Below, in pieces: positions 1-12,580 of a stretch of DNA of 64,000 nt. The translations under genes were made by a program, and so were the position numbers. Numbering within the stretch: the stretch's first letter is position 1; every line of letters begins with the position of its first letter. The stretch is from Cheiracanthium punctorium (lineage: Eukaryota; Arthropoda; Arachnida; Araneae; Cheiracanthiidae): positions 1,922,001 to 1,986,000 of the forward strand of contig JAWZYV010016058.1 of the NCBI GenBank assembly GCA_038373885.1, read 5' to 3'. The notes under the pieces were generated by a model. That model was not told the DNA's origin. It was given only the letters and a program-made list of their open reading frames with translations, and ran no database searches.

Positions 1-1899
1 TATCTCCTGACAAAAGGTATTTAAATTAAACTTCCCAGTTAATTACAAGTATTAAGAAAATAAATAATTAGTGGTTAAAACAATTAAAAAAATAAAAATT
101 ACTGCTTTTGATTTGTAAAAAACATTATCCCCCAAAAACAATACAACATATTATCCTTCCTTCTCCCCCAAAAAATTTTTTACGAAGTAAAAAATTTTTC
201 GTTGAGAAGCCAGGAACACACTGGTGAAATGTCTTGAGAAACAGCGTATAATACCATTTTGACAACTAAACCTGGGGAAGACCAGCCATGGCAGCCAGAG
301 AAAAAAAAATTTTGCATAATGCAAAATACCTCAAATAACATCAAGAACCCATGTCCCAAGTCAGGACACATAAAAAAAAATTTCAACCCTATACCTACAT
401 ATTCCATAAAGAAAAAATCAATCAAAAGGCAAAGTTTTACCTGCACATTCCTTCACAACAAAAACATACAGTATATATGTAGTACGACATAAAACATGAC
501 AGAACAACATTAAACAAAGACAAAAAGGTAAAAAAAAAATCTTTGGTACAAAAGGGGTAATACGCAATACTGACCATGATGATTTAGAGTCCAAGGAAGT
601 GGTCAGTAGCAAAGTTTTGTAAAGTCCTCATATAAGTAGTCACTACGTTGAGTTTGTTGTCACTAGCGTGGGTAAAAATCAGTTCAGAGATTTCCAAAAG
701 TAAATAAAAGGCTAGTCAGTGTCATGTATTGAATACAAGACCACTAGCAGGCAAGGGCGGACAAGTACCTAGGATGTTGAACCACCCCCCTTTCAAAGAA
801 AGCTGAGAAAAAAAAAATTTGACAGGGGCATGACAATCCCAAATTTGTAGAGAATGAAAAAACCCAATTAATGCATTAATTTAGAGGTTAAGTTGGTAAA
901 AACATTAGGAGACAGGAGAGAAATGATCCCTGAATAACCTCACATCCAGCAGCAATTGGTCTGAGTACAACAGGCTAAACACCAGCCCAATTGTGACCCA
1001 AGAACAATCACCACCAAACATGGGGGTTAATTCAAGTGACCAAGAAGGCTCTAGAAACACATCTGGACACTAATCATTTTCTCCAAAGAGGAAAACAAAA
1101 CAAAACAAGGTAATTTTAAGAAAACAGCCCAAACCAGCATGAATAACTTAAAGCAAACACCCCCCCATATAACAACAGGTAACCAGAAGGTTGGTAGTAA
1201 CAAAAGGAATTACTTATTGTAAACAAAGTGAGAAAAAAAAATTTGAACCCTAAGTTTCTTAGACAAAGGCCCTGGGATTGTCTACACCAGCAAAGTTAAC
1301 AACTTTAAAATTTTCCTCAAGCCATTACAGAGAGAACAAAAGTTTGAACCCAGAAATCTCTGCACTGATTTGACAATTCCAGTACAAGTTTTTGTTTGAC
1401 ATAATCAGGTAAAAGTATTTTACGAAAACTTTCATGTGGTTAGACAGAAATAAAAGGTAAAAAAAAAAATATCACATGAATTATTGCAATGGCCCTTAGC
1501 CATACACAATTTGTACTACCAAAAGGGTACTACATCAGATTATAACACTTACACAAAATCATCAAACCATGCATATGTTACACTTTTTTTATTAATGGGA
1601 TAACTGGTCTTATTTTACAGGCATTTACATATTTAAAAGAACACTATGATAAATAATAACAAACAGTACATTTTATTTTTTATAAAAGAAAAAAACAATC
1701 TGAATATATCGTAATAGAAATTTAAATAAACACTTCTTTAATATAAATATTAATGGAATTTGATGTTTTCTGGGGCATACAGAATATCCGATGAATTATA
1801 ATTCAAAAACAAAACTTTATTCTTGCATAAATCTCACAAGTAAGAAAATTTCGCACGCACAACAATGATATTTGTAAACAAACAGTAATCCGAATAACC
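1..1899. other. Upstream AT-rich sequence, no gene recognised
   Basis: Short open frames on both strands (for example 180-612) look like chance products and match no family I know. Several A-runs follow similar contexts (around 300, 525, 810, 1230 and 1460). The stretch could be intergenic, or the 3' end or intron of a left-hand neighbour. Confidence 0.4.
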
Positions 1900-2492
1900 T
1901 GCCAAATCTTAAAACAAACGTTGGGTTCATTCCCGTACATAATGTTGTCTTTCCGAACGCAGTACCAGCGGAAAAAGTCGCTTGAAATATCATTAAATAT
2001 TATATGTTAACCTTTTTAAAATATTAAACGCCACCTGGGACACAAAAGTCGAAGGTCTGATTAACAAATTCCATCCATTACAATCATCCAAAAAATTAAA
2101 TTTAATACATTTTTTGAATGTTGAAAATCGGGTTTTCCCTATTGAAATACATTACGAGAACCCCAAGCTGTCACGCAAGACGGCGACCTATCGCAGAGAG
2201 GAGCGGCCCGTCGAAATGCTCTATACTGAATATTGGCTTTGGCAACACTGGCTTCAAATATGCCATTAAATTTAAAAACAGTAATTTCCGCAAAATTAAA
2301 GTAACTTTGTTTGTTGATGTTTTTGCAGAAAAGGTAAATGATTATATTACTGTTAGAAAAAGGTAAATGATTATAAAACTTCTCATTATTCAGAAGCATT
2401 TTAATAATGTTATATTTAATTGATTATTAAATAACTTTTGTAATCACGACCTTTTAAAATTTTAATTATTTTAGATCTCACATCAGCTGATC
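1900..2492 (+). promoter_or_regulatory. Candidate separase promoter and 5' UTR
   Basis: This stretch is less AT-rich than its surroundings, with CpGs at about 1910-1985 and 2150-2215. A splice-acceptor-like AG at 2473-2474 lies 18 bases before the start codon, so a spliced 5' UTR is plausible. Two donor-like AAG/GTAAAT sites occur in a short direct repeat (about 2328-2346 and 2357-2376). No convincing TATA box was seen. A transcription start cannot be fixed without RNA data, and a divergent gene to the left cannot be excluded. Confidence 0.35.
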
Positions 2493-2561
2493 ATGAATAG
2501 CCAAGAAATTGTAAAAAATTTAAAGAAAAACGAATTTTCAACTGTTTTGAATGATATCCAG
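2493..2561 (+). CDS. ESPL1: Separase exon 1 (residues 1-23)
   Basis: The ATG at 2493 is the first in frame after a probable 5' UTR acceptor. The exon encodes M-N-S-Q-E-I-V-K-N-L and ends in a phase-0 donor (CAG/GTATTA). The frame stays open past the donor, but exon 2 joins in phase and carries the better protein. Confidence 0.7.
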
Positions 2562-5500
2562 GTATTATACTTCTGTAATAATTTTTTGATACAATATATA
2601 TTGGTATCAATTTATTGTTTGTATATTAGTGTTAAATTTGATGGTATTTACATTTTTATTAAAACTGTAGTAGTTCACTTAATAGAGATTGCTCTCTGGT
2701 GCGTATTTTACCCACATTTTCCCAAGTAGACGTGTTTGGTTTTCTTTTAATCCACCGCATCCCCAGGATCCACTTTATATGACCCTCGGCACACTTGAGA
2801 CCAAAATTTTTGTATTTTTTCCTGTATAAATCCTGTAAGAGCTTATGAACTTTACTTGCTTTGGGAGCAGCAGGAGGTTAAATGCTTTACCAGTTATTTG
2901 TTAAAATTAATAAACATAGATTAAAAAGTTTCCCTCATTTAATCATGCCTTATTTGTAATTAATTGAAATTGTGATTGCTTTTGCATTATTTATGTGTTT
3001 TTTATCAAAGTGTTAGTTTGCTTAATGTTGAAATTACTTTTAATTACTCCAAAGTTGAAGTTTATCCCACATGAAAAACTACATTCAAAAGAGTTTTGGT
3101 AAAATATGTATAGATATGTAATAAAAACGACATTGGAATGGTTTTACATAGTCGGGCCCTGGGTGAGGCGATGTTGAGCAGAGCATGCGAGGCGGATGAC
3201 TCTGTAGGCCCCTGGCATCTAGAGACTCTCCATGGCTGTCCACAGCTGGAACTTCTAGTCGGGCCAAGAAAAGAATTCTCGTGGGTTACATTATTTTATT
3301 TGACAATTAGATACATATTTCCTTGGCAGTTATGTCCACGTGAAAAGTTTTCTCCCAGGCTGCATCAGCCCCTTTTATTAACTTTTGAGGTCATATCACA
3401 TGACCCGCATACATTGTAATTATTGGCTGATCCCAAAATCTGGGCAGCAGTTTTTCAAGGTTTGTTGTGACTTTTAAGATGTCAGATTGACTGGGCACAG
3501 GGACCATTTATAAAATTACAAAGGAATTGCAAAAGACTGTGTATTAATTGCAGTGTTTGAAAGCGAATTTCCTTTGTTCCCTACTATGCAGTTTAGCAGT
3601 TTTTGGATTTTAGCAGACTTTTGATTTATTATGTTATATATATATATGCATTTTCAGCAGCGTTTAGTATCGCACACCTTAATTTTCAGCCAAAAATATT
3701 AGTATATTTTATAAAGTGTACATTTTTATATTCAAAGAGTATTTGTTAGCTGTGTGTTTTGACTTTTAAATGTACACTCCTCTTATCTTTTGTAAAACTT
3801 TATTTTGTTTATGTAAATACAGGTGTTATGCTATGACATGCGATTTGGAGGCGATCTTCTCATTCTTTTCAGCTGTAGACTGCTGTTAATAGGGGAAGTT
3901 TAATTATAAACATTGCATAGTGTAGTATCCATAGTCAGATAAAATAAAAAATTATTTGTGCACATAATCCAAACCTATCTGCAAACTCATAATAGCTTGT
4001 AATAACTGAATACATAGTGCGTATATGAACATATGTACATGCATACGCTCACACATCTGTGCAATGTGCTTGCACTAGTCTTTTTTTAGGTAAACATCCA
4101 TCTTGAAAAAAAAAAAAAAAAAAAATACAAACTTGAAATTAGCGGAAAACTATCTACAAGACCTTTGAATGTATTCTCACACACGGCGTACGTGCATCTG
4201 CATTATCTGACTACGGTAATATCATTTGAAAAATATGTGCATTCAGTATATGCAGTTTCTCTCATGGTATCCCACAAATAATGTAATTTTACACTCTCTT
4301 CCCATGGAGTTTCCCTGATATTTTTAATTTGCTCTGGAAATGCGATAATTAACAAAAAAAATGATTATTCTGTCTTCAAAATTTATAGAGGCAGGGAGAA
4401 ATTTTCAATCTTTAACCTTTTTGTAAATGACAATCCTTTACTGAGCATTCCTTTATTGAAGTCTGATACTTAATGATTAAAAATTAACTCTTATTTTACA
4501 TTTCTATATTTTAATTGAATTTAGTGATTTAAATTCACTTATTATTTTCTGCAAGTTTCAATTGATTTTTAAAGTTAAGTTACTTAAAAGATGTAAGTTT
4601 AAAATGTGTTTCTGAAATATTTATTAATGAAAATTATAACATGGCTGCTTGTGCAAACAGCCATGTTGTAACATGGTATTTTACTTGTTTAAAATAGTTG
4701 TTTTAGTTACTACTGCAGTATTGTGTATGATTATCATTCTAGTTACTACTGCAGTGTATGATTATTACTACATACATAAAGTACTTTGACTAATCTTTTT
4801 TTGTGTGTGTTTGTGTGCATGTTGCATGTCGAAATCAAGTGTAAAAAAATGAAATTTTCCTAAAATTTGGAAACTAATGTTTGAAATGATTTTTTAAAAA
4901 TGAATTTGCCTCCACCTTTTTTTTTTTACCTTATGGTGCCATATAAGTTTTTGTACTATGAAAGAATTCTTGTACATTTTAGCATTTTTTAATTGCTTAT
5001 ATTAGCAATTAAACAGATCTATTTTTATTTTTTAGCTTGTAGTTAACAAAAAGTTCAATTTTGATTAAAGAAATTTAATGCATAACCTTAAAAATTCTGT
5101 TCCATACATGTATAGAACTACAAAAGAATGAATTATAATTTCATTATTTAAAAGGGATTTACTTTTATTTATCAATCTCTAAAAGTAATTTAACTTAAAA
5201 TAAAACTAAAAATGACTTAATGTAAATTAATATTAAATGATTAAAACAGAAAAAAAGGCATTAAACCTATGTTTGGGAAAAAAAAAAAACTCATCTATGA
5301 TAGGTATCTTATCAAAAGTCATGGTTAAATTTTATTTACTTCTGCCAGTAGTGTACACATAAAAAGAATATTTTAACTGTTTATATTTTAAGCAACATTT
5401 TTTATGTAAATTATACTGTTAAAAATACTTTAATGATGTGTGAAACATGTTTGCAATTTATTGTTCTGGTGCCATTATATTAAAAAAATGAAAAAACATA

Positions 5501-8500
5501 ATAACTAAATACATGTTTAGTGACGGATATCCATATCTGGCAACCAAAGGAGCTTCCAGTATCAATATCTCCCAAAATCAATATCCGTTACATCCCTAGT
5601 TCTGGGACCAACAAATTTAAGAACCAGTGTGATACCTGTAATGATTTAAAAGTGTCCCAAGTAACAGCTTTATTAACAGTTGAAAATTTTTTTAACATCT
5701 AAAACTTACACTTACACATTACACCATCGACCGTTTTAACCAATATTTTTTCTTGAAATTCGTGCTATTAAATTCTAATAATGTTACACAATTATACAAT
5801 TCTCTGCTACTGATGTTGAAAACCTTATTTCATTATTTTAAAAAGTTTTTTGAGATCAACAGTGTAGTACTCAAGTAACCTAAAACTTAACAGAATTATG
5901 ATTGTAAACCTGATTTGCTATTATTATTATTATTATTTTAATTTGTATTATGCAATGCATTAGTATAAAGTCTTATTTTCAGACCCTCATCTCATCGGAG
6001 AAAGTAGATTGTTCAGAAGTATGTAGCATATTGCGAGCATTATACCAAGCTATTGTGTTGTCATCTGAAGAATTAAAATCAGAGGATAACAAAACAGTGA
6101 TATTTGACATGATACCTTGCATTAATTTATGCATTGATCATTTAAAGAATAATTATTCATTCTCTGACTTAATCAAGAGTCAGTTTATTTCTATTCTTTA
6201 TCACATCATCAGAACATATCTTAAGGCTGTAAGTATTATGTATTATATATGTTTACAGTTTATTTATTATGTATTTATAATAAATTTACCATAACTTATG
6301 TTGATATGGCACTCAATAATTGGGCAGTTATATATAAACTTTTCTCTACAAGATTCTTGATGACTTAATTATTAATAATGGTATTTTTATTTATTTTAAC
6401 ATTCTCAATTAGTTCACTTCGAAAAACATTCAAGATTTTTGCGAATTTCTTAATTTAATGCATGAAAACCTGAATTATAGTCTTATCTGAATAACTGTGT
6501 TGCCCAGCTTTGAGAAACATTCATCCCTGGTGAACTCTGTTAAATACTTAGTAAAGTACCCCAGATATGAAAAAAAAAAAAAAAAAAAAAAATAGCCAGT
6601 ATGTAATTGTTAAGTAAAGCAAAGTATATTTTCTTCAAATCTTTAAAATAAAACTATTTGGCATTTATGTATTATGCTATAACTTAACTATTTTCAGTAA
6701 TATTATTATTATTTTTTTTTTTGCCCCAATCTGTGATTAAGCAGCTGCAGGCTTCATCAATTATGCAATTCTGTGTTACTAGAGTTTATGGCCCTATTTC
6801 ATTACATTAAATAGCCATTTACTTATTCATCATTTTTTATCTCTCCTGCTATAAGTGTTTTGACTGCTAAACTGCTTACGATCAATTTGGTACAGTTACT
6901 AGCATAACATGCAGGTATCTAGAGCTGTGCTTAGAATGGGGACAATCTGGGCCACTGCCCAGGGCCGCTAATCTTTCTTAATTAAATCGTTAAAATAAAA
7001 ATATGGTATTTATGTATAGTATTACAGTGAAACCCCAATCTATCGTTCCCGCATTCAACGTTTTCCCGTATTGATCGTTTTATTTCTATGGTCCCAGCAC
7101 AGATTTTATTTGAATAACTTTAAAGAAACCCACATCTATCGTTCTCCAAAAAGTGACTTTCCCGCATTAATCGTTGTAAAATTTTTCTCCTTACCAAAAT
7201 GAAACTGAACGTTACGTGGATCTATATGGCATACTGTAATTGCTTCTAGGCATGATTTCTTGGTTTATTGATGATCAGATGAACACTGATTGCGCGTTGA
7301 AGAGGATGTGTATAGCTTGAAATTTAATGATATTTCCATTAATCAAGATGGTGAGGCATGCGGTATCCTAAACATGGAGGAAACGTGTGACGATGCAAAA
7401 AATGAAAATAATGGTGAACCAGACGATAATGTTCATGCCCTTGAGGCTGAGCCTACACTAGTACGAAGTTTGTCTGAAGCAATAAAGGTATTTGAAACTG
7501 TTTGAACATTTTTACAAACATGAGCTGTTTGAACTTTTATACAAACATAAAAGGACCAGACATATATTGTAAATCTTGGAAATTTACTGTTCCATTTATT
7601 TGTGTTACAAGTTTGTATCAAATTAGTATTTGTTATAACTGTCATTGTTTGTATGCATAAAGATTGCTTTCTTCGTATTTTGACTAGAACCCGCATTTGT
7701 CATTTTTACGCATTCATCGTTTTTTCCTACGCACCCGATGAAAAATGATGAATCGAGGTTATAGTGTATACTCTTAACTATTTTCACTATTTTTTTTTAC
7801 CATAATTTGTGTGATTAAGCAACTGCAGTGTTAAACAATTATACAATTCCGTGTTACAGTATAGAACCTGTTATCCGGAATGGTTGGGACTGGGACTGGA
7901 TGTATTCTGAATAACTGAATTTTCTGGATAACCGGTTCGGGATTAATATGACATCTACTGATTTGATTGGTAGCATAAATGTTACTCTCTATTCTTAATT
8001 AGAATTAAACATTAATTGTAATTATACCAGAAAAATAGAACAGTCGAACTCCGATTTAACGAATTGATTGGGACCCACAAATCCATTCGTTAAATCGAAT
8101 ATCAATTTTTCTAAAGAGTATGGTATATAAATATCAGTGAAAATACCCTTAGATATAGATATGAAAAAAAGAATGATTATTGTTTACTACTAGCTTAAAA
8201 ATTATAACCTATACGTTAGGCGATCAACTTTAAAATTATCTAAATTCTTTAATGTTACTTGCTCTTAAAATTTAATACACAATACATACAAAGTTATTGG
8301 TTACTTTGGAAAGAAATCCTTGATAGTTCTTTGTTTTTACTTTCCAAAGTTCTTTGTCGATATTTTCTAACTTTGTAAGAACGACAGCATGAATCTCGTG
8401 AGACAAAAAAAAAATTAAAAAAAAAAAAAAAAAAAATTTAAGCATTCAAGCTGCAAATTGCTTCTTGGAATGGCACCTTTTTTAATTCAATTTCCGTTTC

Positions 8501-11500
8501 TTCGTCATCTCTTCCCTGCTTTCAGAGTCTTCATTCTCTTTCTGTTCACTATCGCAGGCACTTAGCTGTACATCTTAAGACACATATCCTGTAAAATTTT
8601 CATTACTAGGAAAACCTTCCCATCCAGGCATTTGATCATAATTATCCACAGCATAATTGTAAATGACTGTTTCTATATAGCTGTCTTTGTCGGCACTTGC
8701 TTCGTTTGGAGAAATGCGAAAATAATTATTGTATTACACACTTGGATTAGGGTGTGAAAGATTAAAATTTTGCTTGAGAAAAATTCATAGTTTTATGTGC
8801 GAATTTTATTTCAGGGATTGTTGTTTGTTAAATCGAAGCTAAAAAATCGTTAAATCAGAGCATTTTAGCACCCTTTTTGTCGGGACAAAAAAAAAAAAAA
8901 TTCATTAAATCGGAGAATTTGTTAAACCAAAGTACATTAAATCGAGGTTCGACTGTATAAGAAAACTCTTAATATGATCAAGATAAATAATAATCATTTA
9001 GAGAGGAAGTAGTAAATATATAATAACTCCTTGAAAACTTAGTCACACACTAAAAAAATAAATAAACTACCTTGCCAGATTGCTTACTTTATAAATTCTG
9101 GCTATAGTACTAAAAAAAAAAAACCATAAGAAATAGTTTTAAAAAACCTCATTTTTTGCTTTTCCTTCGGAAAAAATAGGAATTTAATCAATCGAAAAAT
9201 GATTCTAGATAATTGGTTTTCAGATTAGGGGTTCCATACTGTACTAGAGTTTATGGCCCTATTTCATTATATTAAATAGCCATTTACTTATTTAATTCAT
9301 CATTTTTAATCTCTTCAGCTGTAAGTGTTTTGACCAAAACTGATCAAGGTCAGTTTGGTACAGTTACTAGCATTACATGCAGGTATTAATGCTGAAGATT
9401 CCCATTTTTCCCTAGTGGCCACTGGCTCCTAAATCAATTTCATCTAGGAGCCAGTACTTAACACAATCTTTAGCACACTGGCTATGATAAGTATGCACAT
9501 AGTTGGTATCTCTTTTGTTTGCTTATACAGGTTGCCTTTTAAGCTGGCTTTATATATACAGGGTACCCACTGACTACTAAAAGGAGACTATTTGCTACTA
9601 TAATTGGGAATAGGCAACTATGGTGACAATTTACATGTAAAAACAGCTAAAAAGCAACTATTTTGAGGAAAATGGCAACTATTTTTCGATAAGTAACAAT
9701 GCAATTTACGTTTTTCACCTGGAACGTTTCAGTTTAGGGCATATAGCCACACTACTAACAACACCAAAGTATCACCAAATATGTACTTCTAAAAGACCTC
9801 TCTATGGGTTTTGTCACATACTGTCAACATTTTTCAAAACAGTAGTTGTCATTTTACAGCATATTAAGTAGCTAGAATGCAGGTTTTTTATTTTGGAAAT
9901 GTATTGTATTAAAATTTTAATTAATTAATCTAAATTACTTACAGTCAATAGCAACAGCATGTTTTTACTGGGGTGGGGCAGGTCAAGATCCACAATTTAG
10001 TATGTAGAGAAAGTTGTTAGACCTGTACAGTAGACACCCGTATAACACGGTAGGTATGTTCTGTGTTGTGTAACACAGAAGCTGCTGAGCTCCTGAGCTA
10101 TGCTCCACCCGGAGTGTAAACCACACTGTTCAACTACTACACACCTTATTTGAGTAATTTATTTCACATTAACTCCTATTTCACTTAAATACTGCTTACT
10201 TGAACTATGTATGCACCAGAGATAATTGATATGCACTTCCTGTAAATTAAATCGGATTTAAATACACAGATTTATTTTAATAAAATGTTTTCTTTCTCAA
10301 GTTGAAATAGAATAAAATAAATCATACAAAAGTTCTTTCAGATATATGTTTAATGTACACCACAATTAGAAAAAGCAGACAATGTCCTTAATTCATCATA
10401 TGTTTTTTGCTTGAGGCGTACATTGCAGTCTGTGAAATGCCGGCTTGTGCCTTTATTATCTGGGATAAGAAATGATTTCTTTTAGTGCTGCCATTCAAAA
10501 GTTATATTAATTACTGGAGCTAAAGCATAATAAAATCATAACATCTGTCTCAATTTACAGTGATATACAAGTCTCTTTTAGAGTGTTACAGGGAACTCGA
10601 TCGCAATTTTTTTGCTGTGTTATGGGGGGGGGGGGGGGAGAAAGACATATTTTTTCATTTTATTTTTGATGCAATTTATAAAAAAGCAACCTACAAAAAA
10701 AAAAAAAAAGTTTGCCAGAATTGAGTATTTTTTAAAAATCTGCATAAAACATTCTAAAATTATTGATAGTTCATGGCCTGATGTCAACTTTGATTTACTT
10801 CTATTCTTTATTTTTTTTAAATTAAGCAGATTCAGTTTTTTTTTCTTTTTTATCAGTCAATAGACAAAAGTAATGTCAAGGAAAAGTGTGAAAAAGTCAA
10901 AGGAGATTTTTTGACACAAATATAAGTATAGAATTATTATAAAATTTTTAGAAAAACACATTATCTAAGATTTGCATTTATGAAAGGTATATGATGTCTG
11001 ACTTATTTCATCTCATATTTAATACAGTAGAATTTCATAAAAATCCTATTAATATACTTTTTATCTTTAAAACCATAGATAGTTTGTAATTTTAAATGTT
11101 AAAATATTTACTAAAAATATATACTTTATACCAATGTACTAATTTTATTTATATTTATTTCTAGGAGTTATACCATCCTGCATTATCTTGTGGAAAGGTT
11201 TTTAAGTTGTTTTTGAAAGAAACTGAAAATGATTTTGAGGACAAAACCACATATGTTAAAAACATGAGCATTATATTTTGGAATGATGCCCTGCACATCG
11301 AAAAAAATTCTGAACCTCCAGACTTTGACATGGCATTGACAATGAGGGAAATGTCAATTCATTTTTTATTTCTTGACAAATCATGCATTGACGATGTTAC
11401 AAAACAAATCAATTACACTCTTGTCCGATATTACCAAAATAATACTAACATTAGTACAGAAAAGCTGAGTGACTTTTTACAAAATATGTGGTCATGGCTT

Positions 11501-12546
11501 GAGGAGTTTAGTACAGGTTATGACCACAAAGCATATTTGTTTAAAACTTTGAAGAACTGGTTTGACATATTGATTCATTTGAGAGATTGCACTATTATGA
11601 AGTATTTGTTAGAATGGTATCAAAATTTATCAAAGTCCTGTAAGAAAAAGGAGGAACCCACAGTTTTAAATATTTGCTCTGGTTTATCAAAACTCTGTAT
11701 CCAGCTTTTTATATTGCAAGAATGTGACTCTAAATTCAACAAGTCTTGTTCAAATTATGTAGAATTTTGTAAAAAGTACATAGGATGGAATGAGTGTGAT
11801 GTTGAAATACTTGCCAATTCTTGTGGAATATTGTGTTCTTGTTTCTCAAAATGCTTTAAAAATTTGCGTTCTTTGAAGGGTTCAGAGGAAGACAGACTTT
11901 TGACATTTTTACAGTCTAATTTAAATAGTTGTGTGTTGTTAGTGTGCCATTTTGTCAACCTGTTTTCAGATAAATTTGTACAAAAACATATATCATTTCC
12001 AGCATATGTACATTTTTCTATGAGTCATACTTTGATGGATTTATTCACAATGCTGTTAAAGAGAGAAACAAATGGTATGAACATTTATTCTTTTTCAAAA
12101 TCATTTTTATTATTTGAAATGCTAATTATAGGGATGCCACTTTTCTGCCAATCGGCAGATTTCCACTTTTTATGTTTTTTTTTTTTTTTTTAATTTATCA
12201 TTATTACTTTTTTTTTTAATCATTCTGTGTATTCAATGGAATTTTTCTGAAAGTTCCATCGTATTTAGGTGTCCCCCCCCCGTAATTAAGTATTAATTTC
12301 CAGGATCTTAATTTCAATCTTTTTCCATCCGCCTTGAAAATTAATATTTTCCCTTCCTTATTCCTTTATTTAAATCTCCAATGCTGGCCCTCTAGACTGC
12401 AAGAATAAAAATTAACTCCTATTTAAAATTGAAATTGGTTTTTTCAAAGAAACCAGTAAAGGTAAACTTCACAGAAAGAGCAGGTTCAGACATGAATGAA
12501 AATTATTTAAAGTAATTAAAGTAAAAGTTGAAACAAAGAATATTTT

Positions 12547-12580
<34 letters not shown>

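Larger units (their letters stand above)
6229..11164 (+). other. Intron 2 with pogo-like elements
   Basis: Phase-0 GT-AG intron of 4.9 kb. It contains a duplicated 200-bp segment, a Tigger-like remnant (7025-7766), a pogo-like element (7857-9241) with another inside it (8041-8955), and an A-run at about 6570-6591. Sequence near 9560-9720 shares motifs (GGCAACTATTTT-type) with 51610-52080. A G-run lies at about 10624-10638. Confidence 0.7.

Noticed and set aside
180..612. Overlapping open frames on both strands near the left edge
   Set aside because: No recognisable domain, low complexity with A-runs, and no splice or neighbour support.
2118..2399. Open frames of 82-86 codons on both strands just upstream of exon 1
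   Set aside because: Complementary to each other in the GC-richer promoter-like block; neither resembles a protein family nor joins separase in frame.
3085..3419. Open frames on both strands across the GC-rich block in intron 1
   Set aside because: Explained by base composition; the peptides are Pro, Cys and His rich and match nothing known.
10028..10620. Possible further pogo-like element starting CAGTAGACACCCGTATAACA
   Set aside because: The start resembles a Tigger terminus, but a matching right end with TA could not be placed.
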